Position numbers and translations under genes: made by a program. Shown here in pieces: positions 15,111-27,023 of a stretch of DNA of 36,339 nt. The stretch covers positions 1-36,339 of the forward strand of contig DASZTS010000125.1 in NCBI GenBank assembly GCA_035547915.1. Direction: 5' to 3'. The notes beneath the pieces were generated by a model. That model worked only from the letters and a program-made list of their open reading frames with translations, was not told the DNA's origin and made no database searches. Source of the stretch: DASSFG01 sp035547915 (GTDB lineage Bacteria; Planctomycetota; Planctomycetia; Pirellulales; JAICIG01). Each line of letters starts with the position of its first letter. Position 1 is the stretch's first letter.

Positions 15111-16574
15111 TCAACCCTTGATCACGCCGATCGGCCGCATGCGGGCGACTTTTTTGGCGAGCCCCGCGTTGTGTACCACGTCGACGACGAGGCTCACATC
15201 CTTATAGGCCGCCGGCTGCTCCTCGGCCAACCCCTTCCAGCTCCGTGCCCGCGCGATGACCCCTTGCTGCTTCAGCTCCTCGTCGATGCGCCGCCCCTGG
15301 GCGTGCTTGATGGCCGCCGTACGGCTCATGACGCGTCCCGCTCCGTGGCAGGCGGTGCCGAAGGTCTGCTCCATGCTGCCGTTCTGTCCCGCCAGCACCC
15401 AACTCGCCCGGCCCATGTCGCCCGGAATGATGACCGGCTGGCCGATGCGGCGGTACATCGGCGGCACTTCTTCGTGGTCGGGCGGAAAGGCCCGCGTGGC
15501 GCCCTTGCGGTGTACCCACAGCCGGCGCGTGCGGCCGCCGATCGTGTGCTCTTCGAATTTGGCGATGTTGTGGGCCACGTCGTAGACCAGGTTCATCTGC
15601 AACTCGGTCCAGGGCCGCCCGAAGATCGTTTCGAACCCTTCGCGGGCCTGCCACATCAGCAACTGGCGGTTGCACCAGGCGTAGTTCGCCGCGGCGCGCA
15701 TCGCCCCGAGATAGTGCTCGCCTTCGCTGCTCTCGACCGGCGCGCAGGCGAGCTGCCGGTCGGGCAGTTGGATGCCATACTTCTCGGGCACGCCCCGCAG
15801 TAGCCGCAGCGCGTCGTCGCACACCTGATAGCCCAGCCCGCGCGAACCGGAATGGATCATCACGCAGACCATGTCCTTTTCCAGGTGCATGGCGGCGGCC
15901 GCCGCATCGTCGAAAACGGCGTCGACGACCTGAACCTCCATGAAATGGTTGCCCGAGCCGAGCGTGCCGCATTGATCCTTGCCGCGCTCGAGCGCCCGCT
16001 CGCTCACGTTATCGGGCTCCGCGCCGTCGAGCCGACCCCCCGCTTCGGTATGATCGATGTCGCCGGGCGTGGCCAAGCCGCGCTCCACGAGCCGGCTCGG
16101 GCCGTGCGCCATCATGCGCTTCAGTTCGCGGGCGTCGAAGCGGTACTTGCCCGAGCGGCCCACCCCGGTCGGAACCTGCTTGAACAGCTCGTCGACGAGC
16201 TGAGTGATGTGCGGCTTGACGTCCTGGTAGAAGAGGTTCGACCGTACCAGCCGCACGCCGCAGTTGATGTCGTAACCGACACCGCCCGGCGAAATGACGC
16301 CGCCTTCCGCGGGATCGGTGGCGCACACGCCCCCGATGCAAAAGCCATACCCCCAATGGATATCGGGCATGGCCAAGCTGGCGTGCTGGATGCCGGGCAA
16401 GAACGCCACGTTGGCCACCTGCTCCGGCGCCTGGTCCTTGCGAATCAGCTCCATCAACCCTTCGCTGGCATAGATCAACCCGTCGACGCGCATCCCTTGT
16501 TTGTAGCTCTTGGGGATGCGCCACAGGTTGTCGTTCACCCTTTCCAGCGGTCCGCTATACGCGTCCTTGGCCAT
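15111..16574 (-). CDS. rtcB: RNA-splicing/repair ligase RtcB
   Basis: A 487-residue RtcB, the Mn2+/GTP-dependent ligase that joins RNA 2',3'-cyclic-phosphate or 3'-phosphate ends to 5'-OH ends. Diagnostic motifs are GGVGYDINCGVRL (with the metal Cys), LGSGNHFMEVQ, HSGSRGLGYQV, GDMGRASWVL, and ACHGAGRVMSRTAA holding the guanylylated histidine. Length is normal for the ~480-residue class. AAGGA 8 bases before ATG 16574 supports the start; the frame remains open to 16628 but this overlaps the archease gene. Archease, which speeds RtcB turnover, is encoded 23 bp upstream on the same strand. Confidence 0.97.
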   Translation of the reverse strand: MAKDAYSGPLERVNDNLWRIPKSYKQGMRVDGLIYASEGLMELIRKDQAPEQVANVAFLPGIQHASLAMPDIHWGYGFCIGGVCATDPAEGGVISPGGVGYDINCGVRLVRSNLFYQDVKPHITQLVDELFKQVPTGVGRSGKYRFDARELKRMMAHGPSRLVERGLATPGDIDHTEAGGRLDGAEPDNVSERALERGKDQCGTLGSGNHFMEVQVVDAVFDDAAAAAMHLEKDMVCVMIHSGSRGLGYQVCDDALRLLRGVPEKYGIQLPDRQLACAPVESSEGEHYLGAMRAAANYAWCNRQLLMWQAREGFETIFGRPWTELQMNLVYDVAHNIAKFEEHTIGGRTRRLWVHRKGATRAFPPDHEEVPPMYRRIGQPVIIPGDMGRASWVLAGQNGSMEQTFGTACHGAGRVMSRTAAIKHAQGRRIDEELKQQGVIARARSWKGLAEEQPAAYKDVSLVVDVVHNAGLAKKVARMRPIGVIKG

Positions 16575-16597
16575 TTTTGCTGTCCTTAGTGCCGTCC

Positions 16598-17008
16598 CTA
16601 GATGTCGACGATGACTTCCGCGAGCCAACCAGCAGGCGTCTGCTCGACCTTGAGTCCGTGGTAGGTGATGGCTTTCACTTCGTGTTCCAATGCGTGGCGA
16701 CTTTCGTCGAGCGGCTCCCCACGGGCCGTACCCTCGAGACCGTCGCTCGTGAATCGCGCGGTAAAATCACCGAGCAACAGACGCTCCGATTCGAACAGGT
16801 AGAGGATTTCGCTCAACCAGTCGAACAATAGATCGTCGCGGCGATTGCCGGCGAGGCGCAACGGCACCTCACGGACAGGCCGGACCTCGTCGAGGTTCGC
16901 GACGATCATCGACGTGAGGCCGCGGGCGGCGTCGGCGAAGAGCGTTTCGAGATCGGCCGCCTCCACCCGCAGCCCCAGGTCGGCCGTGTGCTCGAAGATC
17001 TCGTACAT
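16598..17008 (-). CDS. Archease, RtcB activator
   Basis: A 136-residue archease, the partner that promotes guanylylation and multiple turnover of RtcB. The N-terminus YEIFEHTADLGLRVEA contains the conserved metal-site aspartate, the middle has DLLFDWLSEILYLFE, and the end HEVKAITYHGLKVE...AEVIVDI is diagnostic. It begins 3 bp after the stop of the gspF-like gene and is followed after 23 bp by rtcB, so all three are almost certainly one transcript. Confidence 0.95.
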   Translation of the reverse strand: MYEIFEHTADLGLRVEAADLETLFADAARGLTSMIVANLDEVRPVREVPLRLAGNRRDDLLFDWLSEILYLFESERLLLGDFTARFTSDGLEGTARGEPLDESRHALEHEVKAITYHGLKVEQTPAGWLAEVIVDI

Positions 17009-17011
17009 CGG

Positions 17012-18055
17012 TTACATGTTCACGGCGTCGTTGATCGTGCCGATATACATCGAGGCGATGCGGAAGATGACCATGATGATCAGCATCGCCACCATGCCCC
17101 ACACCAAAAAGCCGCCCACGACCGTGAGTGTCGCCATCGCCCGTTTGGCCTGATCCTGGTACTGGTCCGACACGATAGCCAGCGTTTCGGGGAGCCGGCC
17201 ACTCTCTTCGCCCACGCGCACGCTGTCGAGGAACATGCGCGGAAATGCCTTGGTGTCGGCCAGGGCGAACGTGATTTCGCCGCCGGACCGGATCTCGCGC
17301 ACGACGTCGTCGGTGTGATCCGTGTAATGGGCGTTGCCCGTGCTGCGCAGGCAAAGGGGCATGGCCTTGAGCAGATCCATGCCGGCTTCGAGCGTAATGT
17401 ACATGCTCCACGCGAACTGGGCGAGCGCGAGGGTTTCGATCGGCCGCCCGATGCCGGGCACCTTGATGAGTATCCGTTGCAAGGGCCGCGTCCAAACGAG
17501 GCCGCGGCGGACCGCCTGAATGATGATGGCGATGCCTGCGACGACGGCAGCGACGATCATCAGATAGACCATGAGTCCCTGACCGCCGACGAGGCCCCAA
17601 CCGAGGATGTCGACCGGTTTCCCTCCCTCCATCGGCGGCAGGAAGCCCATGACGTAGATCAGCAATCCGACGATGAACACCGCGGCCACGAGTTGCAGCA
17701 TGGGCCAGGCGATGGCGGCCATGAACATCTGCCGCAAACGGATCTGGTGGTCGTAATGGTCGGCCAGTCGGTGCAACACTTCGGCCAACTTGCCCGTCTG
17801 CTCGCCGACCTCGGTCAGCTCCAGAAACAGCCGCGGAAAATAACCGCCCGTGTCCTTGAGCGCGTCGCTGACCGAGCCCCCACGGTTGGTCGTATCGACG
17901 ACCTCGTCCAAATGCCGTCGCAACGAGGGCGAAACATAGCCCCCTTTCTCGCGGGCCAGCACGCGGCGCACGTCGACTCCCGCTTCGAGCCCGGTCGACA
18001 GTCGCCGGCACAGCGCCGCCAATTCGCGTAATCCGATGCGCGCCGAAAAGAGCAT
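17012..18055 (-). CDS. GspF/PilC-type inner-membrane platform protein
   Basis: A 347-residue type II secretion / type IV pilus assembly platform protein with two T2SSF repeats (about residues 8-135 and 215-340). Repeat signatures are LCRRLSTGLEAGVDVRRVL, FLELTEVGEQTGKLAEVLHR, FAWSMYITLEAGMDLLKAM, and FLDSVRVGEESGRLPETLA. Three hydrophobic segments lie near residues 113-140, 163-186 and 317-342. No ATPase (GspE) or pilin gene is beside it, so it is an isolated paralogue in an RNA-repair operon (archease starts 3 bp after its stop). Start ATG 18055 is the first codon of the similarity. Confidence 0.92.
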   Translation of the reverse strand: MLFSARIGLRELAALCRRLSTGLEAGVDVRRVLAREKGGYVSPSLRRHLDEVVDTTNRGGSVSDALKDTGGYFPRLFLELTEVGEQTGKLAEVLHRLADHYDHQIRLRQMFMAAIAWPMLQLVAAVFIVGLLIYVMGFLPPMEGGKPVDILGWGLVGGQGLMVYLMIVAAVVAGIAIIIQAVRRGLVWTRPLQRILIKVPGIGRPIETLALAQFAWSMYITLEAGMDLLKAMPLCLRSTGNAHYTDHTDDVVREIRSGGEITFALADTKAFPRMFLDSVRVGEESGRLPETLAIVSDQYQDQAKRAMATLTVVGGFLVWGMVAMLIIMVIFRIASMYIGTINDAVNM

Positions 18056-18504
18056 GTCCCACCGCTAACGATCAGCCGAATGACAGGCCTCAGGATACTA
18101 TTATATATCGCGCGCATCCAGAACCGCTGGAAGTGCCGTCCAGCGCAGCCGACCGTCCCCCGCGGCTCCCCAGCGACAAGGCCGGGGCCTTCATCCGACA
18201 GTTCATCGCGGATGGAACACCACCCGGCGATCGGAGATGCCAGAGTCTAGCGGGTGGCATTCGGCGAACGATCTTCCAGACCGCGCTCGGGTAGCTCGGC
18301 TTGGTGGTGGCAATAAGGGCATCAAGCCGAAGCGTGCGGTCAACAAGACGGGCTCGGACTGACGTGCTCGCACCGATCCGGGCGGCGCGATATAACGATT
18401 GCCGAGTGCAGGGAGGGCAATGAAGACGAGAACTCGCGGGCTGCTGAGAAACCACGGCACCTTGTTCCGCTTCCGCAACCCGGCACAGCCCGAGCGAGAT
18501 CTGT
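18056..18504. other. Spacer between gspF-like and ankyrin genes
   Basis: This 449-bp region separates two divergent genes. I see no gene in it; open frames there lack any family resemblance. Close to the gspF start is an AT-rich patch with a TATAAT on the minus strand, listed separately. Confidence 0.45.
18100..18105 (-). promoter_or_regulatory. Candidate -10 box of the gspF-archease-rtcB operon
   Basis: Minus-strand TATAAT within an unusually AT-rich run (CTATTATATAT on the plus strand), 45 bp before ATG 18055. No clear -35 hexamer is present. Its position and local base composition make it the best promoter candidate for the operon. Confidence 0.35.
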
Positions 18505-19707
18505 ATGCCCGAACAAGTCCGCGCAGCCGCATCACAGGAGCAGCGGCGCTTCTTGCAATTCACGATGCGTCAGTTGCTGCTCTTGCTCGCCGTCTCGGGT
18601 GTGCTGTTGGGCATCGTGGCCCCACGAATCCATCAGACGTTTCGGTCATGGCGGCAAGAGCAGACCGATCGAAGAATCAATTCCGCTACCAGAGACCTCG
18701 TCGCCGCGGTCAATTCAAACGACGTATCGCTTGCACGACGACTGCTCGAAGCGGGCGCGGATCCGAATGCTGTAGCTGAGACTTTCAGGAATCGCGTAAT
18801 CGTCACCAGCATCAAGCGCGGTCATGTCGACATGCTCAAGTTACTTCTCGATTTCGGGGCGAACCCGGAAGGAACGGAGCGGGCTCATTTCGATAGCCCA
18901 AGTGGCGAAGGTCTGCCATTTTGTGTTGCCGTTGGATGCCAGCAACCGTCGGAAGTCCGCTGCCAGATGATCAGGGTCCTTGTCGCGGCGGGCGCCGATC
19001 CTCTGATCGAAGGCGGTGGGCGCAATGCGATGGATATCGCCGTTCACGAATCAGACAGCCAGATGGGCGACCTGCTGAGGGAATATGGACTGCCTTACGG
19101 GCCGCGAGAGATGGTCGCCTTTGGCCGTCTGGAGGAACTACGGCTGGCCGTCCAGAGTGACCCCGAAATAGTCAAGCAACGATTCAGCAGTCTGTGGGCG
19201 AGACAGACGCAAGACGATGAACCGACGCTCCTCGCCCTCTCGCTGTTCCGAGGAAACCGAGAAATGTCGCTCTTCCTGATCGACGCCGGGTCTCCGCTCG
19301 ACACGCGACAACATCTGGGGCGCACCCTCTTGCACGAAGCGGCCATCGGCGGCGATCCCGAGCTTGTCCGTCTGCTCGTCGCCCGCGGCTTGGACGTGAA
19401 CGCCGTCGACGCCCACGTCAAAGAGAGCCCGCTGCAATTTGCCTGTCGCCGCGATAATGTTGAAGTGGTTGCCGCGCTTCTGGAGGCCGGAGCCGACCTG
19501 AACTACCAAGACGCCAGTGGCGACACGAGTCTGCACGGCGCGGTCTGGGGCAATCGCGTGGAGATCGTTCGACCGCTGCTGGCTGCCGGCGCCGACCCAA
19601 CGATCGCCAACATGAAAGGTGAGGCTCCGCTCGACGTCGCCCGCGCACGGCACCCCGAACTGGTTGGGTTGTTGGAACAGGCCGCCGAAGGGTTATCGAA
19701 AGAGTAG
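18505..19707 (+). CDS. Membrane-anchored ankyrin-repeat protein
   Basis: A 400-residue protein with an N-terminal membrane segment (FLQFTMRQLLLLLAVSGVLL, about residues 13-37) of the same F-T-[LM]-R kind as the genes at 10577-11594. The rest is mostly ankyrin repeats: DVSLARRLLEAGADPNAV, GHVDMLKLLLDFGANPEG, IRVLVAAGADPLIEGGGRNA, DPELVRLLVARGLDVNAVDA, DNVEVVAALLEAGADLNYQD, and NRVEIVRPLLAAGADPTIAN. A region around residues 195-240 is less regular. It is probably a membrane-tethered protein-binding scaffold; the partner is unknown. Two frames overlap near the start, but only this one reaches the repeats. Confidence 0.9.
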   Translation: MPEQVRAAASQEQRRFLQFTMRQLLLLLAVSGVLLGIVAPRIHQTFRSWRQEQTDRRINSATRDLVAAVNSNDVSLARRLLEAGADPNAVAETFRNRVIVTSIKRGHVDMLKLLLDFGANPEGTERAHFDSPSGEGLPFCVAVGCQQPSEVRCQMIRVLVAAGADPLIEGGGRNAMDIAVHESDSQMGDLLREYGLPYGPREMVAFGRLEELRLAVQSDPEIVKQRFSSLWARQTQDDEPTLLALSLFRGNREMSLFLIDAGSPLDTRQHLGRTLLHEAAIGGDPELVRLLVARGLDVNAVDAHVKESPLQFACRRDNVEVVAALLEAGADLNYQDASGDTSLHGAVWGNRVEIVRPLLAAGADPTIANMKGEAPLDVARARHPELVGLLEQAAEGLSKE

Positions 19708-20169
19708 AAGCAGCTAAACCAGCGAACGTCGCTCGTCGGCCGGCGCTGGTGCAGAAGATTTCGCGCTAACTAAATGGATTTGCTGGTAAAACATAGGTTC
19801 GGTGTAGAGAGCGTATGCTGGAGGTTGCTTGGCCCGACACCCGCGACTCGTTGCCCCGCCGCTGTCCGGGCCGCGCTCCCGCTCGGTACTCTACGAAACG
19901 ACGGGCCTCGATTCTGCCGAACAGCCGCTGCGCGACGTTACCATCCGCGGGTTGGTGTCGAAATACGTCGCGCTCGCTCGGCCCGTTCCTCGTGTCAACC
20001 GCCAGCGACTACCCCGCGCTCACCGTCGTGGGCAAGTTGCTCTGGCGATTCCTGCACTGGCTGCGGCCAGGCGGCGCTGCGCGGAGAGGCAAGTGGCGCA
20101 GCGGAAGGGCGGTGGCCGCGTGCCTCCAACTCCGGACAAGTCGAATTCGGCTCCTTTCGCTGCGGCTCG
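19708..20169. other. Spacer without recognisable gene
   Basis: About 460 bp between the ankyrin gene and a convergent small membrane-protein gene. Open frames exist on both strands because of the high GC, but none has a ribosome site, signal peptide or family phrase that I recognise. It may contain a decayed gene too diverged to name. Confidence 0.4.
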
Positions 20170-20418
20170 TTAAAGGGCGTTACGGTTGGGGTTGAACATG
20201 GCCGCGTCGAGGACCGACCAGAGATGGATGGCCCAGCCCATGAATACGAACCACAACAGGCCGGCCAACACGAATTGCACAATGGCCATCAAGAGGCGGC
20301 CTTGTAGCAATTGGCCGAGCCCAGGTATGAAGAAACTGCACAGTGCCGCGATGACGTTGCCGGCAGAGCCTTGTCCGGACATGGTTTCTGAAGGTGGAGG
20401 GTGGAAAGGGGACTTCAT
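20170..20418 (-). CDS. Small two-span membrane protein
   Basis: An 82-residue protein with two hydrophobic segments: NVIAALCSFFIPGLGQLLQG and AIVQFVLAGLLWFVFMGWAI. The IPGLGQLLQGR turn is typical of small TM2-like membrane proteins found widely in bacteria, whose function is unknown. The end HLWSVLDAAMFNPNRN is also in the style of this group. ATG 20418 is taken; ATG 20382, just before the conserved part, is equally possible, and neither has a strong ribosome site. It is divergent from the cupin gene at 20533. Confidence 0.72.
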   Translation of the reverse strand: MKSPFHPPPSETMSGQGSAGNVIAALCSFFIPGLGQLLQGRLLMAIVQFVLAGLLWFVFMGWAIHLWSVLDAAMFNPNRNAL

Positions 20419-20532
20419 CTGTTATATTCCAAAGTTCGCCGTACCGCGAGAAATCTTGGCCCCGAATAGCATTTGGGTATCGAATCCGCGAAAATAGGGC
20501 GATCTAGTTCTAGTAACATCCAGGAGCCGCCT

Positions 20533-20883
20533 ATGAGCACCGCCGTCCGCTTCCTGCGTCGCGATCCCAAACAAGTAGAGCCATGGGGCGAAACGTGCGG
20601 GCAGATCCGCCCGCTCATCGAGGAGCAGGACGGTGCCGCGGCCGAGGTGCACCATGTCGAGATCGATAATGCCAAGCTGCACTATCACGCCCAGACCGAC
20701 GAGATCTATTACATCATCTCAGGCCAGGGCAAAATGGTGCTCGACGGCGAAGAGATCGAGGTCCACCAAGGCGTGGTGGTGTACGTTCCTCGCGGCGTGC
20801 GGCACAAGGCGGTCGGCGATCTGACGGTGCTCACCGTCTGTATTCCGCGCGGCGTGCTGCACGATGTTCACGAGGTCGAATGA
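20533..20883 (+). CDS. Small cupin-domain protein
   Basis: A 116-residue single cupin barrel. Metal-site residues are visible in LHYHAQTDEIYYIISGQGKM (H-x-H...E) and in VYVPRGVRHKAVGD (the last His). Such proteins can be isomerases, dioxygenases or small-molecule sensors; the substrate cannot be read. ATG 20533 is preceded by AGGAG at a spacing of 7, which sets the start although the frame remains open 20 codons further up. It converges with metH. Confidence 0.88.
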   Translation: MSTAVRFLRRDPKQVEPWGETCGQIRPLIEEQDGAAAEVHHVEIDNAKLHYHAQTDEIYYIISGQGKMVLDGEEIEVHQGVVVYVPRGVRHKAVGDLTVLTVCIPRGVLHDVHEVE

Positions 20884-20911
20884 GCGTCGCGGGTGTGGCT
20901 AGGAAGCAGGA

Positions 20912-20933
20912 GGGCGGCCCAAAGCCGCGTTTT
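20912..20933 (+). terminator. Weak intrinsic terminator after the cupin gene
   Basis: Perfect 5-bp stem GCGGC / GCCGC with loop CCAAA, followed by GTTTT. It lies in the 63-bp gap between the cupin stop and the convergent metH stop. The stem and T-run are short, so this is a weak candidate. Confidence 0.35.
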
Positions 20934-20946
20934 CCGCGCCCAACCG

Positions 20947-24663
<3,717 letters not shown>

Positions 24664-24711
24664 CAACGCTACCAATTGTTCCGCAAGTACTTACGTTTGT
24701 TTACCTCTCCA

Positions 24712-24740
24712 AATATGGCACAGGGGCCGGCGTGGCTCAA
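24712..24740 (-). promoter_or_regulatory. Candidate promoter of metH
   Basis: On the minus strand TTGAGC (24735-24740) and CATATT (24712-24717) are separated by 17 bp, about 50 bp before the metH start. Each hexamer matches 4 of 6 consensus positions. It is the best sigma-70-like pair in the 106-bp gap shared with the divergent gene at 24770. Confidence 0.33.
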
Positions 24741-24769
24741 GGCAAAAGTCGGCCCGTCTGCGCCTCGAG

Positions 24770-25138
24770 TTGGACCGTTTTGTGGATACGATCGGCGACC
24801 CAACAAATTGTGCGAGCCCCGGCAAGGGATGCCACATCCGCTTCGCGGTCGGGGCCACGGTGTTGGTCACGTTGCTCACGGAAGCGGTCACGGTCTATCT
24901 GCGTTTCGGCCGCCACCAGACCGCGGCTGAATTCAACAAGACCGCGCCGCTCCTGTTGCAGATCCACCACATGTTCTGGAGCGTGCCGTTCCTGGTCGCG
25001 TTGCCGATCGTCTGGCGCAGGCCGCGGTTGAGTGGCACGCTCCTGGGAATCGCTTTGGGTCTGATCGTGAGCGATGCACTGCACCACTTGGTGGTATTGC
25101 CGCTGACCGTCGGCAACATGGGTTGGCATTGGCCGTAA
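24770..25138 (+). CDS. Small three-span membrane protein with paired histidines
   Basis: A protein of up to 122 residues with three hydrophobic segments: FAVGATVLVTLLTEAVTVYL, then MFWSVPFLVALPIV, then TLLGIALGLIVSDALHHLVV. Two His-His pairs, in LQIHHMFWSV and SDALHHLVVLP, lie at segment ends and could bind metal or haem, which is speculation. No family is recognised. No ATG lies at the start: the frame opens with TTG 24770, and GTG 24782 is also possible; neither has a strong ribosome site. It is divergent from metH and shares its 106-bp upstream region. Confidence 0.62.
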   Translation: MDRFVDTIGDPTNCASPGKGCHIRFAVGATVLVTLLTEAVTVYLRFGRHQTAAEFNKTAPLLLQIHHMFWSVPFLVALPIVWRRPRLSGTLLGIALGLIVSDALHHLVVLPLTVGNMGWHWP

Positions 25139-25671
25139 GGGAACATTGAGCTCCCACGATCGGTCGCGTCGACGTGCGTAAAACCTGGCTCGCGCCTCGC
25201 GAAAACGACTGCGAGATCACGAAATCGTTCCGTCTGATTCTCTTTCAAAAATCCTCGAAACAGCGAAGAAAACCGACCTTGACCGTGTGCGGGCGATCTC
25301 CTATCCTCCCGGCCACTTCAAGGCGGAGCAGCCAACGGTGGATCGTCTTGAGGGACCGAGCGTCAAACCACGTGGTTGGGTCCGCATCTGGGAAGGCGAA
25401 AACCTTTCTGCGGACCACGAAGCGATTGCCCGCCAGCATGGATGCGGGCGGCACGCTTCGCGCAACGACCAATCGCTCCCGGAAACGGATGGCGTCCTTT
25501 GCCCCCCTGGGACCTATTCTTTCCGGGAGTTTTTTTGCGCGCACAGGTCGGCGCCGGGTCTTGGGTTTCGGCAGACGGCGGCTACGATAGCCTTGATTCG
25601 AGGTCGCCGACGAGGCGGTTGGGCGACCCGCCGCACCGCCGGATTCTGTCACCTCTTGCAGCCCAACACCC
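25139..25671. other. Spacer without recognisable gene
   Basis: This 533-bp region precedes the oxidoreductase gene. A 142-codon minus-strand frame (25245-25673) and several plus-strand frames are open, but none has a ribosome site or any family phrase I recognise. It could be a decayed gene. No repeat of the families described here is present. Confidence 0.4.
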
Positions 25672-26805
25672 ATGCAGTCTAAATCGGCTCCTTCCTTTTC
25701 TCTCGATCTCGACTATCGGCCCCAGATACCCAAACAGAAGCGGACGCCGATCGGCTGCATCGGGGCCGGATTCATCATGGCCGACTGCCATCTGGTGGCG
25801 TATCGCCAGGCCGGATTCAATCCGGCGGCGATTACTTCGCGGACGCGTGTCCGCGCTCGGTCGGTGGCCGATCGCCACGGCATTCCCAAGGTCTACGAAA
25901 CGTATCGCGACCTGCTCGCCGACGAGCAGATCGAAGTGATCGATATCGCCGTGCCGCCCGACGCTCAATTTGACGTCATCAAAGAGGCGGTGAAGCACAA
26001 ACGGCACCTGCGCGGCATCCTGGCCCAAAAGCCGCTCGGCATGAACTTCGACGAGGCCAGGCAGATCGTAACGATGTGCCGCCGCGCGGGCATCACGCTG
26101 GCCGTCAATCAGAACATGCGTTACGACCAATCGGTGCGGGCCTGCAAGTCTCTCATCGACCGCGGCGACTTGGGCGAGCCGGTGCTGGCCACCATCGACA
26201 TGCGGGCCATCCCGCATTGGATGCCGTGGCAGGAGCGGCTGGGGTGGGTGACGTTGCGGATCATGAGCATCCACCACCTCGATACGTTTCGCTATTGGTT
26301 CGGCGACCCCGTGCGTGTCTTCGCCAGCGTGCGGCCCGACCCGCGCACCGAGCGCAAGTTCAAGCATGCCGACGGCATCTGCCTCTACATACTGGAATAT
26401 GCCGACGGTCTGCGGGCCGCATCGACGGACGACGTTTGGACCGGCCCGGCGCTCGAAGGCGCCGAGAGCGATATTTCGATCCGTTGGCGCGTGGAAGGAA
26501 CGGGGGGAATGGCGCGCGGCACGATCGGCTGGCCCGACTACCCGCGACGCACGCCCAGCACGCTCGATTTCACCACGCTGTCTCGACCGGGGTACTGGTT
26601 CCAGCCGCGCTGGAAGGAAGTCTGGTTTCCCGACGCCTTCGTGGGGCCGATGGCCCAGTTGTTGTGCGCACTGGAAGACGGGCGCGAACCCGAGACGAGT
26701 GGTCACGACAATCTGAAAACGATGGCCCTCGTCGAAGCCTGCTATCGGTCCGCCGCCGAGCATCGTGCTGTCGCCGTGAGCGAAATCACAGGTAGAAGAA
26801 GATAA
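25672..26805 (+). CDS. Gfo/Idh/MocA-family oxidoreductase
   Basis: A 377-residue NAD(P)-dependent sugar or cyclitol dehydrogenase-like protein. The Rossmann fold begins at PIGCIGAGFIMADCHLVAYR (residues 25-44), followed by VIDIAVPPDAQFDVIKEAV. The usual E-K-P motif appears as AQKPLGMNF, with Gln replacing Glu. NQNMRYDQSVRACKSLID and SIHHLDTFRYWFGDP, with the paired histidines of the substrate site, are well conserved. No signal peptide is present, so the enzyme is cytoplasmic, unlike many planctomycete paralogues that carry a Tat signal. No sugar genes are adjacent, so the substrate is open. Confidence 0.92.
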   Translation: MQSKSAPSFSLDLDYRPQIPKQKRTPIGCIGAGFIMADCHLVAYRQAGFNPAAITSRTRVRARSVADRHGIPKVYETYRDLLADEQIEVIDIAVPPDAQFDVIKEAVKHKRHLRGILAQKPLGMNFDEARQIVTMCRRAGITLAVNQNMRYDQSVRACKSLIDRGDLGEPVLATIDMRAIPHWMPWQERLGWVTLRIMSIHHLDTFRYWFGDPVRVFASVRPDPRTERKFKHADGICLYILEYADGLRAASTDDVWTGPALEGAESDISIRWRVEGTGGMARGTIGWPDYPRRTPSTLDFTTLSRPGYWFQPRWKEVWFPDAFVGPMAQLLCALEDGREPETSGHDNLKTMALVEACYRSAAEHRAVAVSEITGRRR

Positions 26806-26825
26806 CGGACCATCGAACGACAATT

Positions 26826-26860
26826 CCCTCTCCCACCGGGAGAGGGTTAGGGTGAGGGCG
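26826..26860. repeat. Short hairpin repeat of the CCCTCTCCC...GGGAGAGGG type
   Basis: CCCTCTCCC and GGGAGAGGG form a perfect 9-bp stem with loop ACC (26826-26846), followed by TTAGGGTGAGGG. This phrase is a common intergenic repeat in many GC-rich bacteria. It has no T-run, so it is not a classical terminator. Confidence 0.7.
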
Positions 26861-26883
26861 GTCTGCCTACCCTTCGGTGTCCT

Positions 26884-26978
26884 AAGGGCGGCTGACAAAA
26901 CCGCGAAGCCGGAGTGCCGTGGGCGAAAATCGGCGTTTCACCGCCGATTTTGTGGAGCGCGATCCGGTTTTGTCGGTT
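26884..26978 (+). repeat. Palindromic dispersed repeat, copy 3
   Basis: It begins AAGGGCGGCTGACAAAACC and ends GATCCGGTTTTGTCGGTT. Internally AAAATCGGCG and CGCCGATTTT form a perfect 10-bp stem around TTTCAC. This is the best-formed copy; the others are at 3680-3773 and 10208-10303. It lies between the 3' ends of the oxidoreductase and mutY genes. Confidence 0.75.
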
Positions 26979-27023
26979 CCTCTAAAACAAACGGGTTCTA
27001 ACGCATCCACGGCCCGAACCGCA

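Noticed and set aside
16988..18031. 347-codon plus-strand frame
   Set aside because: It is the exact shadow of the GspF-like gene, very rich in His and Asp as expected for a reversed hydrophobic protein.
19774..20307. 177-codon plus-strand frame
   Set aside because: It overlaps the small membrane-protein gene on the other strand and shows no family resemblance.
24664..24769. Cobalamin or SAM riboswitch upstream of metH
   Set aside because: The leader is only about 106 bp and no B12-box or SAM-I-type helices could be drawn.
25245..25673. 142-codon minus-strand frame as a gene
   Set aside because: It has no ribosome site, no signal or domain phrase, and a Pro/Arg-rich composition typical of random frames in GC-rich DNA.
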